A stretch of DNA of 64,000 nt from contig JAWMQN010000001.1 of assembly GCA_033283265.1 (NCBI GenBank), positions 1,054,001-1,118,000 on the forward strand, read 5' to 3'. Below are positions 26,053 through 33,937 of the stretch, piece by piece (within the stretch, counting starts at the first letter, position 1; every line of letters starts with the position of its first letter). Below the pieces are notes generated by a model. The model did no database searches, was not told the origin of the DNA, and saw nothing but the letters and a program-made list of their open reading frames with translations. The stretch is from Mangrovimicrobium sp033283265. Lineage in GTDB: Bacteria > Pseudomonadota > Gammaproteobacteria > Pseudomonadales > Halieaceae. Made by a program: the position numbers and the translations under genes.

Positions 26053-27552
26053 ATGAACATTTTCCTTCTCTTACAGATGGCGGCCGAAGCCGATCCTGAG
26101 CGGATCGGCCTTGTCTGCGACGGACGGCGCTGGTCCTACGGCGAACTCGCGGCGGCGGCCAAGGGCGCTGCGGAGATCATCACCAGGGCCGGCTGCAGCC
26201 ACGTGGCCCTGCTGGATGAAAGCAGTGCGGCGGCCCCGATCGCCCTGTTCGGCGCCGCGCTGGCGGGCGTGCCCTACGTCCCCCTGAACTACCGTCTGGC
26301 GGATGAGGACCTCGGTGCCCTGCTGGGACGCGTCGCACCCGCACTGGTGATCGGCGATACCGCACGGGCCGAGCGCCTGAACGGCGACGCCGGCCACACC
26401 CTGCTCTCCCGCGAGGGCTTTATCGCGGCTGCGGAGGAGGCGGCACCCACCGCTTCCGGCGAGGAGCGCGAAGGCGAGGGTATCGCGGCCCAGATCTTCA
26501 CCAGCGGCACCACCGCTGCGCCGAAGGCCGCCCTGCTGCGCCACTCCAACCTGCTCGGTTACATCCTCGGCACCGTGGACTTCATGTCCGCGGACCCGGA
26601 CGACGCCCAGCTGGTCTGTGTGCCGCCCTACCACATCGCCGGCATCTCCGCCCTGATGAGCTCGATCTACGCCATGCGCCGCATCGTCATGCTGCCGGCC
26701 TTCGAGCCCGAGGAGTGGCTGCGCCTGGCCGCGGAAGAGAAAGTCACCAACGCCTTCGTGGTACCGACCATGCTGTCGCGGATCATGGAGTGCGTGGACG
26801 AGGAGAAGGCCGCGAAACTGTCCGGACTGCGCGCCATCGCCTACGGTGGCGGCCGCATGCCCCCGGAGCTGATCCTCAAGGCCCTGGAACTGTTCCCGAT
26901 CACCGACTTCACCAATGCCTACGGCCTGACCGAGACCAGTTCCACCATCGCCCTGCTCGGCCCCGACGACCACCGCGTGGCCTTCTTCTCCGACGAACCG
27001 GAAGTGCGCGCGCGCATCGGCTCGGTCGGCCGCCCGCTGCCCACCATCGAGCTGGAGATTCGCGACGAGGACGGCAACGTGCTCCCCGCGGGTGAACGCG
27101 GCGAGATCTACGTGCGCGGCGAGCAGGTCTCCGGCGAGTACCGCGAGCGCTCGGCCCTCGACGCCGACGGCTGGTTCCCCACCCGCGATGCGGGCTGGCT
27201 GGACGCGGACGGCTACCTCTTCCTCGCCGGTCGCGCCGACGACGTAATCGTCCGCGGCGGGGAGAACATCTCCCCCGGCGAGATCGAGGACGTGCTCGAC
27301 GCCCACCCGGCAATCGCCGAATCCGTGGCCGTGGGCATCCCCTCCGTGGAGTGGGGCGAGGCCGTCGGCGTTGCCGTGGTGATTCGCCCGGGCCACGAGC
27401 GTCCCAGTGACGCGGAACTGTGCGGCCTGGTCAAGGACCGCCTGCGCTCCTCGCGGGTACCGGAGAAAGTCCTGGTGGTGGATGAGCTGCCCTACAACGA
27501 GATGGGCAAGCTGCTGCGCCGCCAGGTGCGCACGATGTTCCAGGAAGACTGA
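26053..27552 (+). CDS. AMP-forming acyl-CoA synthetase
   Basis: This 499-residue ANL-superfamily enzyme has the P-loop-like T-S-G-T-T-A-A-P-K-A (about 149-158), Y-G-L-T-E-T-S-S (about 293-300), and D-A-D-G-Y-L-F-L-A-G-R-A-D-D-V-I before G-G-E-N-I-S-P. The catalytic Lys lies in M-G-K-L-L-R-R (about 487). It adenylates a carboxylic acid and ligates CoA. The length is typical. It is the last gene of the CoA-transferase operon and is followed by a strong terminator. The acid substrate is not determined. Confidence 0.92.
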   Translation: MNIFLLLQMAAEADPERIGLVCDGRRWSYGELAAAAKGAAEIITRAGCSHVALLDESSAAAPIALFGAALAGVPYVPLNYRLADEDLGALLGRVAPALVIGDTARAERLNGDAGHTLLSREGFIAAAEEAAPTASGEEREGEGIAAQIFTSGTTAAPKAALLRHSNLLGYILGTVDFMSADPDDAQLVCVPPYHIAGISALMSSIYAMRRIVMLPAFEPEEWLRLAAEEKVTNAFVVPTMLSRIMECVDEEKAAKLSGLRAIAYGGGRMPPELILKALELFPITDFTNAYGLTETSSTIALLGPDDHRVAFFSDEPEVRARIGSVGRPLPTIELEIRDEDGNVLPAGERGEIYVRGEQVSGEYRERSALDADGWFPTRDAGWLDADGYLFLAGRADDVIVRGGENISPGEIEDVLDAHPAIAESVAVGIPSVEWGEAVGVAVVIRPGHERPSDAELCGLVKDRLRSSRVPEKVLVVDELPYNEMGKLLRRQVRTMFQED

Positions 27553-27574
27553 TACGAGCATCGAGCTCCAAACA

Positions 27575-27605
27575 CAAAAAACCCGCCATCTGGCGGGTTT
27601 TTTGT
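27575..27605. terminator. Bidirectional rho-independent terminator
   Basis: AAAAAACCCGCCA and TGGCGGGTTTTTT form a stem with A/T runs on both sides, between the convergent acyl-CoA synthetase and E2 genes. Confidence 0.93.
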
Positions 27606-27627
27606 TTCTGGCGAAAGCCGCCGAGCC

Positions 27628-28362
27628 TCAGCTGAACCGGAACTCTGCCAGCCAGTCGGCCATCGCCTTCAGGAAGCGCGCCGCATCGGCGCCATTGATC
27701 ACCCGGTGGTCGTAGCTCAGCGACAGCGGCAGCATCTGGCGCAGCACCGGCTGGCCATCCGCGTCGGGCAGGAAGCGCTGCTGGGTACGGGTGATACCGA
27801 GGATGGCCACTTCCGGGGCATTGATGATCGGCGAGAAGGAGGTGCCGCCGATATGCCCGAGGGAGGACAGGGTAAAGCAGCCGCCGGACATCTCCTGCAT
27901 GGCCAGGCCCTTGCCGCGGGCCTTGTCGGAGAGGGCGACGATGTCCTGGGTGATCTCGTCCATGGACTTGCTGTCGCAGTCGCGCACCACCGGCACCAGC
28001 AGGCCGCCGGGGATATCGACCGCAAAGCCGATGTGATAGTACTGTTTCTGGTACAGCTTGGTGCCGTCGGCGCTGAAGGAGCAGTTGAACTGCGGGAACT
28101 GCTTGAGCAGATCGACGCTGGCTTTCATCAGCGCCGGCAGCAGGGTGCGCTTCTGCTCCGGGTTGTCCGCGTTCCAGGCCTTGCGGCGGATCTCGAAGTC
28201 GGTGATATCGACTTCGTCATTGTGGGTGACGTGGGGGATCAGGCTCCAGTTGCGGTGCATGACCTTGCCGACGTACTGCTGGATCTTGCCCAGTGCCTGC
28301 TCTTCAACCGGGCCGTAGGCGCTGAAATCGTCCTCCGGCCAGGGCAGCATGTTGTTGCTCAT
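27628..28362 (-). CDS. Stand-alone E2 catalytic (acyltransferase) domain, dihydrolipoamide acetyltransferase-like
   Basis: This 244-residue protein is only the catalytic domain of an E2: I-P-H-V-T-H-N-D-E (about 42-50), F-A-V-D-I-P-G-G-L-L-V-P-V-V-R (113-127), S-S-L-G-H-I-G-G-T-S-F-S-P-I-I-N (166-181), and the active site D-H-R-V-I-N-G (218-224). His219 is catalytic. Asn223 replaces the usual Asp, as in the known Azotobacter E2p. No lipoyl or peripheral-subunit-binding domain is present. It follows the thiolase by 24 bases on the same strand. The lipoyl domain and E1 lie 19 kb away at 8741-11005, so a split E2 is inferred. Confidence 0.9.
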   Translation of the reverse strand: MSNNMLPWPEDDFSAYGPVEEQALGKIQQYVGKVMHRNWSLIPHVTHNDEVDITDFEIRRKAWNADNPEQKRTLLPALMKASVDLLKQFPQFNCSFSADGTKLYQKQYYHIGFAVDIPGGLLVPVVRDCDSKSMDEITQDIVALSDKARGKGLAMQEMSGGCFTLSSLGHIGGTSFSPIINAPEVAILGITRTQQRFLPDADGQPVLRQMLPLSLSYDHRVINGADAARFLKAMADWLAEFRFS

Positions 28363-28386
28363 TCTTTGTCTCCAGGAATGCTTGTA

Positions 28387-29640
28387 TCAGACGCGTTCGA
28401 TGAGGATCGCCGGCGCCATGCCGCCCGCGGCACACATGGTCACCAGGCCGCGCTGCAGGTCGCGGCGCTCGAGTTCGTCGAGCACGGTGCCGATCAGTAC
28501 CGCACCGGTCGCACCGATCGGGTGGCCGAGGGCAATGGCGCCGCCGTTGACGTTGATCCGCTCGCGGTCGACACCGAGGTCGCGGATGAACTTTTCCACC
28601 ACCACGGCAAAGGCCTCGTTGACCTCGATCAGGTCGATGTCGTCGATGGTCAGGCCGGTGCGCTCGAGCAGCTTGCGCACCGAGGGCACCGGCGCGTTGA
28701 GCATCAGGGTCGGGTCGTCACCGAGGTTGGTGGCGGCAACCACCCGGGCGCGCGGCTTCAGGCCGTGGGCCTTCGCGTACTCGGCGTTGGCCAGCAGCAG
28801 GGCCGCGGCACCGTCGACCACACCGGAGGAACTGCCCGCGTGGTGCACGTTCTTGATCTCGAGACCGGGGTAGCGCAGGTTGATCAGCTGGCGGAAGGTC
28901 AGCTCGCCGCCCGGCGCGGGGAAATCGGCGATCTTGGCAAAGCTCGGTTCCAGCGCGGCGAGATCCTCCGCGGTGGTCTGCGGCCGCGGGTACTGTTCCT
29001 TGTCGAGGATGACATTGCCCTCGTCGTCCAGCACCGGTACCAGCGAGCGATCGAAACGACCTTCCGCGATGGCGACAGCCGCGCGGCGCTGGCTCTCCAG
29101 GGAGAAGGCGTCGAGCGCTTCACGGCTGATGCCTTCCAGCGAGGCGATGGCGTCGGCACACAGGCCCTGGTGCGACTGCGGGTGCAGGGCCTGCAGCCTG
29201 GGGTTGCCAATGCTCATGCCCAGGGACGGCAGGCCGGCTTTCATCTCGGCCATGCCGGATTCGGTGATCAGCGACATCATCTCGGTGCCGCCGGCAATCA
29301 GCAGGTCTTCATAGCCCGCCTTCAATTGGCCCGCCGCGAGGCTCACGGCGGTCAGGCCGCTGCCGCAGAAACGGTCGAGGGTGACGCCGCTGGCGCGGGG
29401 GTCGAAGCCGGCGGCGAGCGCAGCCATCCGGCCCATGTCACCGCCCTGCTTGCTCTTCTGCGCGCTGGTGCCCCAGATGATGTCATCGACCTGGGCGGTG
29501 TCGAGCTTGTTGCGATCGCGCAGCGCGCCCATCACGGTCGCCGCGAGGTGGTGGGGATGCAGCCCTGAATAAGCGCCTTTACCGGGTTTTCCAATGGCGC
29601 GCGGGGTGCGCACCGCATCGATAATCAGCGCTTCTGACAT
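28387..29640 (-). CDS. Thiolase (acetyl-CoA acyltransferase)
   Basis: This 417-residue thiolase has the acyl-accepting Cys92 in L-D-R-F-C-G-S-G-L-T-A and I-A-G-G-T-E-M-M-S. It has N-E-A-F-A, the G-G-A-I-A-L-G-H-P-I-G-A-T-G motif (His about 368) and the second catalytic Cys in C-A-A-G-G-M (about 403). It cleaves 3-oxoacyl-CoA or condenses acetyl-CoA. AGGAGAAC precedes the ATG. It is first in an operon with the E2 catalytic domain and divergent from the TetR gene, a likely local regulator. Confidence 0.93.
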   Translation of the reverse strand: MSEALIIDAVRTPRAIGKPGKGAYSGLHPHHLAATVMGALRDRNKLDTAQVDDIIWGTSAQKSKQGGDMGRMAALAAGFDPRASGVTLDRFCGSGLTAVSLAAGQLKAGYEDLLIAGGTEMMSLITESGMAEMKAGLPSLGMSIGNPRLQALHPQSHQGLCADAIASLEGISREALDAFSLESQRRAAVAIAEGRFDRSLVPVLDDEGNVILDKEQYPRPQTTAEDLAALEPSFAKIADFPAPGGELTFRQLINLRYPGLEIKNVHHAGSSSGVVDGAAALLLANAEYAKAHGLKPRARVVAATNLGDDPTLMLNAPVPSVRKLLERTGLTIDDIDLIEVNEAFAVVVEKFIRDLGVDRERINVNGGAIALGHPIGATGAVLIGTVLDELERRDLQRGLVTMCAAGGMAPAILIERV

Positions 29641-29725
29641 GGCTTGTTCTCCTGATGATTCTACTGCGATACGAGGCTATTTCAGCGTGCCGAGACTATA
29701 CACAGCTTGCCATAGCGGTTCAACG

Positions 29726-29753
29726 GCGCCGCGCCGCGCCGCGCCGCGCCGCC
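29726..29753. repeat. GCGCC tandem repeat in the thiolase/TetR intergenic region
   Basis: Five perfect copies of the 5-mer GCGCC (29726-29750) plus a partial copy lie between the divergent thiolase and TetR starts. Unit-number changes would alter promoter spacing. Confidence 0.85.
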
Positions 29754-29817
29754 TGCGCTCCCCGCCGCGCTTTCTGTTATGCTTGCGCATTATTAATAAA
29801 ATTACAGCAATCGCGAA

Positions 29818-30447
29818 ATGAGCTCATCTGACATGCCGGCAAATGCGACTGCCGCCAGCAAGCGCAAGCGTCGCTACAACAGCCCCCTGCGCCAACAACA
29901 AACCGCCGACACCCGGGAGCGCATCGTCCTCGCCGGGGTAAAACTGGTGCAGAGCTTTACCACCTGGGACTGGACCAACCTGACCGCCAGGGCCGTGAGT
30001 GAAACCGCTGGCGTGAGCGAGCGCACGGTCTACCGTCACTTCACCACCGAGCGCAACCTGCGCGATACGGTGATGCAACGCCTGGTGGCCGATTCCGGCA
30101 TCGACCTCAGCACCCTGAACATGGAGGACTTCGCCAGCACCACCGAGCACATGTTCCGCTTCCTGTCGGCCTTCGCCACCAGCGCCCCCGGTGAACAGGA
30201 CCCGACTTTCGCCAGCATCGACGAACACCGGCGGGCGGCACTGCTGCAGTCGGTGCAACGCTCCCTGGTGGATTCGCCGCCGGCGGAACAGCTCGAAATA
30301 GCCGCCATGCTCGACCTCTTCTGGAACCCGCCCTACTACGACCGCCTGGTCAACGACTGGCAGCTCGACCCGGAGCGCGCCAGCAAGTTGATTGGCTGGA
30401 TGATCGACAACCTGCTGCAGACCGTGCTCGCCGGCAAGCGCCCCTGA
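29818..30447 (+). CDS. TetR-family transcriptional regulator
   Basis: This 209-residue protein has an N-terminal TetR helix-turn-helix (T-R-E-R-I-V-L-A-G-V-K-L-V at about 31-43; A-G-V-S-E-R-T-V-Y-R-H-F at about 65-76) after a basic leader (K-R-K-R-R-Y). The ligand domain is helical with L-F-W-N-P-P-Y-Y-D-R-L (about 167-177). No clear ribosome site is visible. Being divergent from the thiolase/E2 operon, it most likely controls that operon, with an acyl-CoA as the probable ligand (inference). Confidence 0.87.
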   Translation: MSSSDMPANATAASKRKRRYNSPLRQQQTADTRERIVLAGVKLVQSFTTWDWTNLTARAVSETAGVSERTVYRHFTTERNLRDTVMQRLVADSGIDLSTLNMEDFASTTEHMFRFLSAFATSAPGEQDPTFASIDEHRRAALLQSVQRSLVDSPPAEQLEIAAMLDLFWNPPYYDRLVNDWQLDPERASKLIGWMIDNLLQTVLAGKRP

Positions 30448-30798
30448 GAGGGCGTTTTCAGCGCCTGTCCCGGGGGGCACGGGCAGTTGCCCACAGCTGA
30501 AATTTCCACACTCCATTAATGGTTTGTAAATTGCATTCAACCGGCCTATTGGGTATCTTTTCCAGCCCTGAAACCCCACTCTCGCAACAGGTTTACGGCC
30601 GGACGTGAGACGGATGCCTCCGGCCCCCACCGTCACCAGCATTAGCCCGGTGGCGGGCAGGATGCCTGAGTCAACCAAGCCACGGACGCCATCGCCAGCG
30701 GACCACCGCGAGGGGGAGTCACCCACACCGCCGATCCAGTGGCGAGCGTGTGGGCCCGCACAGGGTGTGCGGGAGCATAAAAACACATAGGAGAGAGC
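30448..30798. other. Gene-free region with hairpin-rich leader before the ferredoxin reductase
   Basis: No credible gene is seen. Between about 30597 and 30776 several perfect stems follow one another: GGCCGGA with TCCGGCC, CCACCG with CGGTGG, CAGG with CCTG, and CCCGCAC with GTGCGGG (the last 25 bases before the start region). This suggests a structured leader RNA for the downstream gene. The minus strand shows GCCACTGG and, about 80 bases on, GACTCAGGCATCCTGCC, which resemble the 3' half of a cobalamin riboswitch. The 5' half and a downstream gene are missing on that strand. Confidence 0.4.
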
Positions 30799-32028
30799 AT
30801 GAGCAGCGACGAACACGCGATCATCATCGGCGCCAGCCACGCCGGTGCGCAGTTGGCTACCAGCCTGCGCCAGAGCGGCTGGACCGGCAAGATTTCCATG
30901 GTGGGCGACGAGGCCATCCCGCCCTATCACCGGCCGCCGCTCTCCAAGGGCTACCTGAACGGCGACAAGCACAGCGATGAACTCCTGATCCGTCCCGCGG
31001 CCTTCTACGAGAAGACCGATGTCGACCTGCTGCTCGGCAACCGGGTCACCTCCATCGACCGCGCCAGCAAGACCATCACCCTGCACGAAGGCGCCACCAT
31101 CCCCTACAGCAAGCTGGCCCTGGCCACAGGCGCCCATGTGCGCAAGCTCGAGTCACTGCCCGGGCACGGCCTCGGCGGCGTCTGCTACCTGCGCGACCTG
31201 CGCGACGTGGACCAGATTCGCTGCTACATCGGCACCGGCAAGTCGGCGGTGATTATCGGCGGCGGCTACATCGGCCTCGAGACCGCTGCATCGATGCGCA
31301 AGATGGGCATGAACGTGACCGTGCTGGAAGCGCTGCCCCGGGTACTGGCGCGGGTTACCGCACCGGAGATTTCCGCCTTCTACAGCCGTGTCCACGCTGA
31401 GGAAGGGGTCAGGATCATCACCGACGCCGCTGTGGAAGGCATCGAGGGCGACAAGGACGTGCGCGCGGTCAAACTCGCCGACGGCACCTCCATCCCCGCC
31501 GATGTCGTGGTCATCGGTGTCGGCGTCATTCCCGCCACCGAACTGGCGGAAGCCGCCGGCCTCGATATCGACAACGGCATCGTCGTCGACGAGTTCGCGC
31601 GCACCTCCGACCCGGACATCGTCGCCGTCGGCGACTGCACCAACCACTACAACCCGATTTACGGCCGTCGCCTGCGCCTGGAATCGGTACAGAACGCCAC
31701 CGACCAGGCCAAGGTCGCCGCCAACACCCTGTGCGGTAAACTGGAAGCCTACAACGCCCTGCCCTGGTTCTGGTCCGACCAGTACGACCTGAAACTGCAG
31801 ATCGCCGGCCTCTCCCAGGGATTTGACCGGGTGGTCCTGCGCGGCGACACGGAAAGCGGGCGCAGCTTCGCGGCCTTCTACTTCGAAGGTGACAAGTTGC
31901 TCGCCGTCGACGCCATCAACCGTCCCAAGGAATTCATGATGGCGCGCCGCGCCCTCAGCTCCGGCCAGGTCGCCGATCCGGCGAAACTTGCCGACGAGTC
32001 TGTCGAAATCCAGCAGGCGTTCAGTTAA
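30799..32028 (+). CDS. FAD-dependent NAD(P)H:ferredoxin reductase (putidaredoxin-reductase type)
   Basis: This 409-residue protein has the FAD motif I-I-I-G-A-S-H-A-G-A-Q (about 7-17), the NADH motif V-I-I-G-G-G-Y-I-G-L-E-T-A (about 150-162) and the second FAD motif V-A-V-G-D-C-T-N (about 275-282). This is the CamA/RubB/ThcD family. It passes electrons from NAD(P)H to a [2Fe-2S] ferredoxin. Its partner ferredoxin lies 30 bases downstream. AGGAGAG precedes the ATG. The pair would serve a cytochrome P450 or Rieske oxygenase, none of which is in the window. Confidence 0.94.
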   Translation: MSSDEHAIIIGASHAGAQLATSLRQSGWTGKISMVGDEAIPPYHRPPLSKGYLNGDKHSDELLIRPAAFYEKTDVDLLLGNRVTSIDRASKTITLHEGATIPYSKLALATGAHVRKLESLPGHGLGGVCYLRDLRDVDQIRCYIGTGKSAVIIGGGYIGLETAASMRKMGMNVTVLEALPRVLARVTAPEISAFYSRVHAEEGVRIITDAAVEGIEGDKDVRAVKLADGTSIPADVVVIGVGVIPATELAEAAGLDIDNGIVVDEFARTSDPDIVAVGDCTNHYNPIYGRRLRLESVQNATDQAKVAANTLCGKLEAYNALPWFWSDQYDLKLQIAGLSQGFDRVVLRGDTESGRSFAAFYFEGDKLLAVDAINRPKEFMMARRALSSGQVADPAKLADESVEIQQAFS

Positions 32029-32058
32029 CCCAGTTATTACAACGAGGTCTTTAGCACC

Positions 32059-32379
32059 ATGCCATTAGTTAAATTCGTATCCTTTACCGGTGAAGAAACC
32101 GAAGTGCACGTCTCCGCGGGAACCAGCGTCATGCAGGCCGCGATGGACAACGGCGTCTCCGGCATTCTCGCCGACTGCGGCGGCGCCTGCAGCTGCGCCA
32201 CCTGCCACTGCTACGTCGACGACGCCTGGGCCGACAAAACCGGCAAGCCGGACGAGGTGGAAGAGCAGATGCTGGACTTCGTCATGGAAGTCAAGCCCAC
32301 CAGCCGCCTGAGCTGCCAGATCGTTGTCGAGGAAGACCTCGACGGACTGGTTGTCCACCTGCCGGAAAGCCAGATCTAA
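32059..32379 (+). CDS. [2Fe-2S] ferredoxin (adrenodoxin/putidaredoxin type)
   Basis: This 106-residue ferredoxin has the cluster ligands Cys40, Cys46, Cys49 (C-G-G-A-C-S-C-A-T-C) and Cys86 in R-L-S-C-Q-I. The motif E-E-Q-M-L-D-F (about 68-74) is the usual partner-docking helix. It also has extra Cys44 and Cys51 near the cluster. It accepts electrons from the reductase encoded just upstream and is closed by a terminator. The usual acceptor of this type is a cytochrome P450. Confidence 0.95.
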   Translation: MPLVKFVSFTGEETEVHVSAGTSVMQAAMDNGVSGILADCGGACSCATCHCYVDDAWADKTGKPDEVEEQMLDFVMEVKPTSRLSCQIVVEEDLDGLVVHLPESQI

Positions 32380-32390
32380 GCGTCATTTGT

Positions 32391-32419
32391 AAAGCGGGCC
32401 TCCGGGCCCGCTTTTTTAT
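32391..32419 (+). terminator. Rho-independent terminator of the ferredoxin operon
   Basis: AAGCGGGCC and GGCCCGCTT pair around a short loop, followed by six T. Confidence 0.92.
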
Positions 32420-32456
32420 TTCCGCCCGCTCCACAACAACAATAACAGGACGAACC

Positions 32457-33815
32457 ATGTCTGCGTCTCCAGGCAGCGCGGCGCATTCCGCTGCCCTCTT
32501 GCCCTATCCCGCTCCCGCAGTCGGCTGGTATGCCACGGGGATCCTGGCCTTTCTCTACTGGCTGTCGATTCTCGACCGCTTCATCATTTCCCTGCTGGTC
32601 GACCCGATCAAGCGCGACATGGGCATCAGCGACATGCAGTTCGGCCTGCTGCACGGCTTCGCCTTCTCGATTACCTATGCGCTGTTCGGCTTGCTGGCCG
32701 GGGCCATGGCAGACCGTTTCAGCCGCCGCTGGGTGATCTTTGTCAGCGTCTCGGCGTGGTCCATGGCCACCGCGGCCTGCGGCATGGCCCAGCACTTCTG
32801 GCAGCTGCTGCTGGCCCGGGTCGGTGTCGGCGCCGGGGAGGCGGGCCTGAACCCCAGTGCCACCTCGATGTTGACCGACCTGTTTCCGCCAGAGCGGCTC
32901 ACCACCGCCATGGCGGTGTACTCCATCGGCGGCACCATCGGCTCGGGTACCGCCTACCTGTTCGGCGGCATCATCGTCGACATGGTCTCGCAGTCTGCCT
33001 CCCTGGTGCTGCCGCTGGTTGGCGAGATCCGCTCCTGGCAGGCCGTGTTCTTCATCGTCGGCCTTCCCGGCGCCCTGCTCTCGCTGCTCATCTTCACCTT
33101 CCCGGAGCCGACGCGCCGGCGCCGGCAGGCGACAGGCGCGACCCGCGGCATACTCAGCGCCTACAGCGACCTGCTGCGCTTTATTCGCTCCCAGCCGCGC
33201 TTCTTTGCCTTTCACTACACCGGCTTCATGCTCGCCTGCGCGGTAGTCGGTGGCTGTGGCGCCTGGTACCCGGCACATATGGCGCGCACGTTCGGCTGGA
33301 GCGCGACGACCATCGGCTTCTCCCTCGGCACCACGCTGGTGGTCGCCGGGATCGTCGGCAAGTTGCTCTGCGGCAACTGTGTCGACGCCATGTACCGCCG
33401 CGGCTACCGGGACGCACCGTTTCGCTGGTACGCCGTATGCCAGTTGCTTGGCGCGCCGCTGGGCGTCGTCGCGATGATCACCGCTGAGCCGGCGATTTTC
33501 TTCGGCGCGCTTGCTCTCTACCTGATCCTGCTGGCGCCCCTGCCCGCGCTCTATACCGCGTCGCTGAACCTGGTCACTCCGGGTGAACTGCGCGGTGCGG
33601 GCATCGCCTTTTTTGCCGCTACTGCGGGCCTGGTCGGTCTCGGTGGCGGGCCGCTCCTGGTGGCCTTCGCTTCCGATCACCTGCTGATCGGCCCGCCGAA
33701 TATCGGCCAGGGCATGGCCCTGGTCACCGCGGTGCTGTGCCCGCTAAGCGCAGTGCTGCTGGCGCTTGGCTGCAAGCCGATGCGGGCCGCAATGGTGGCC
33801 AACGAGACCGCGTAG
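32457..33815 (+). CDS. MFS transporter (spinster-like)
   Basis: This 452-residue transporter has twelve hydrophobic helices. The MFS loop 2-3 signature is A-G-A-M-A-D-R-F-S-R-R (about 80-90), and R-V-G-V-G-A-G-E-A-G-L-N-P is in helix 4 (about 120-132), typical of the Spns-like group. An L-D-R-F-I-I-S-L-L-V-D motif in helix 1 supports this. Substrate unknown; an organic acid or sterol-like catabolic substrate would fit the neighbours. It stands alone between the ferredoxin terminator and the monooxygenase gene. Confidence 0.9.
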   Translation: MSASPGSAAHSAALLPYPAPAVGWYATGILAFLYWLSILDRFIISLLVDPIKRDMGISDMQFGLLHGFAFSITYALFGLLAGAMADRFSRRWVIFVSVSAWSMATAACGMAQHFWQLLLARVGVGAGEAGLNPSATSMLTDLFPPERLTTAMAVYSIGGTIGSGTAYLFGGIIVDMVSQSASLVLPLVGEIRSWQAVFFIVGLPGALLSLLIFTFPEPTRRRRQATGATRGILSAYSDLLRFIRSQPRFFAFHYTGFMLACAVVGGCGAWYPAHMARTFGWSATTIGFSLGTTLVVAGIVGKLLCGNCVDAMYRRGYRDAPFRWYAVCQLLGAPLGVVAMITAEPAIFFGALALYLILLAPLPALYTASLNLVTPGELRGAGIAFFAATAGLVGLGGGPLLVAFASDHLLIGPPNIGQGMALVTAVLCPLSAVLLALGCKPMRAAMVANETA

Positions 33816-33900
33816 CGCAGCACTTTTATTGAAACGAATCGGGTGCTATTATTGCGCGACAGGCGTACTAATACCGGCTGCCCGACACCTGCTAGAACTC

Positions 33901-33933
33901 GGCTCCGGATAACAATGCCATCGATCCGGAGCC
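33901..33933 (+). promoter_or_regulatory. Inverted repeat covering the ribosome binding site of the monooxygenase gene
   Basis: GGCTCCGGAT (33901-33910) and ATCCGGAGCC (33924-33933) are perfect 10-base arms with a 13-base loop. The right arm contains the GGAG ribosome site of the gene starting at 33938. In RNA the hairpin would hide that site; in DNA it could be an operator. Confidence 0.6.
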
Positions 33934-33937
33934 ACTC

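Noticed and set aside
29726..29753. CRISPR-like repeats
   Set aside because: The 5-base units are contiguous without spacers; no CRISPR array or cas gene is visible in the window.
30605..30790. 61-codon frame before the ferredoxin reductase
   Set aside because: It is a proline-rich translation of a hairpin-rich leader, with no ribosome site; the stems explain the sequence better.
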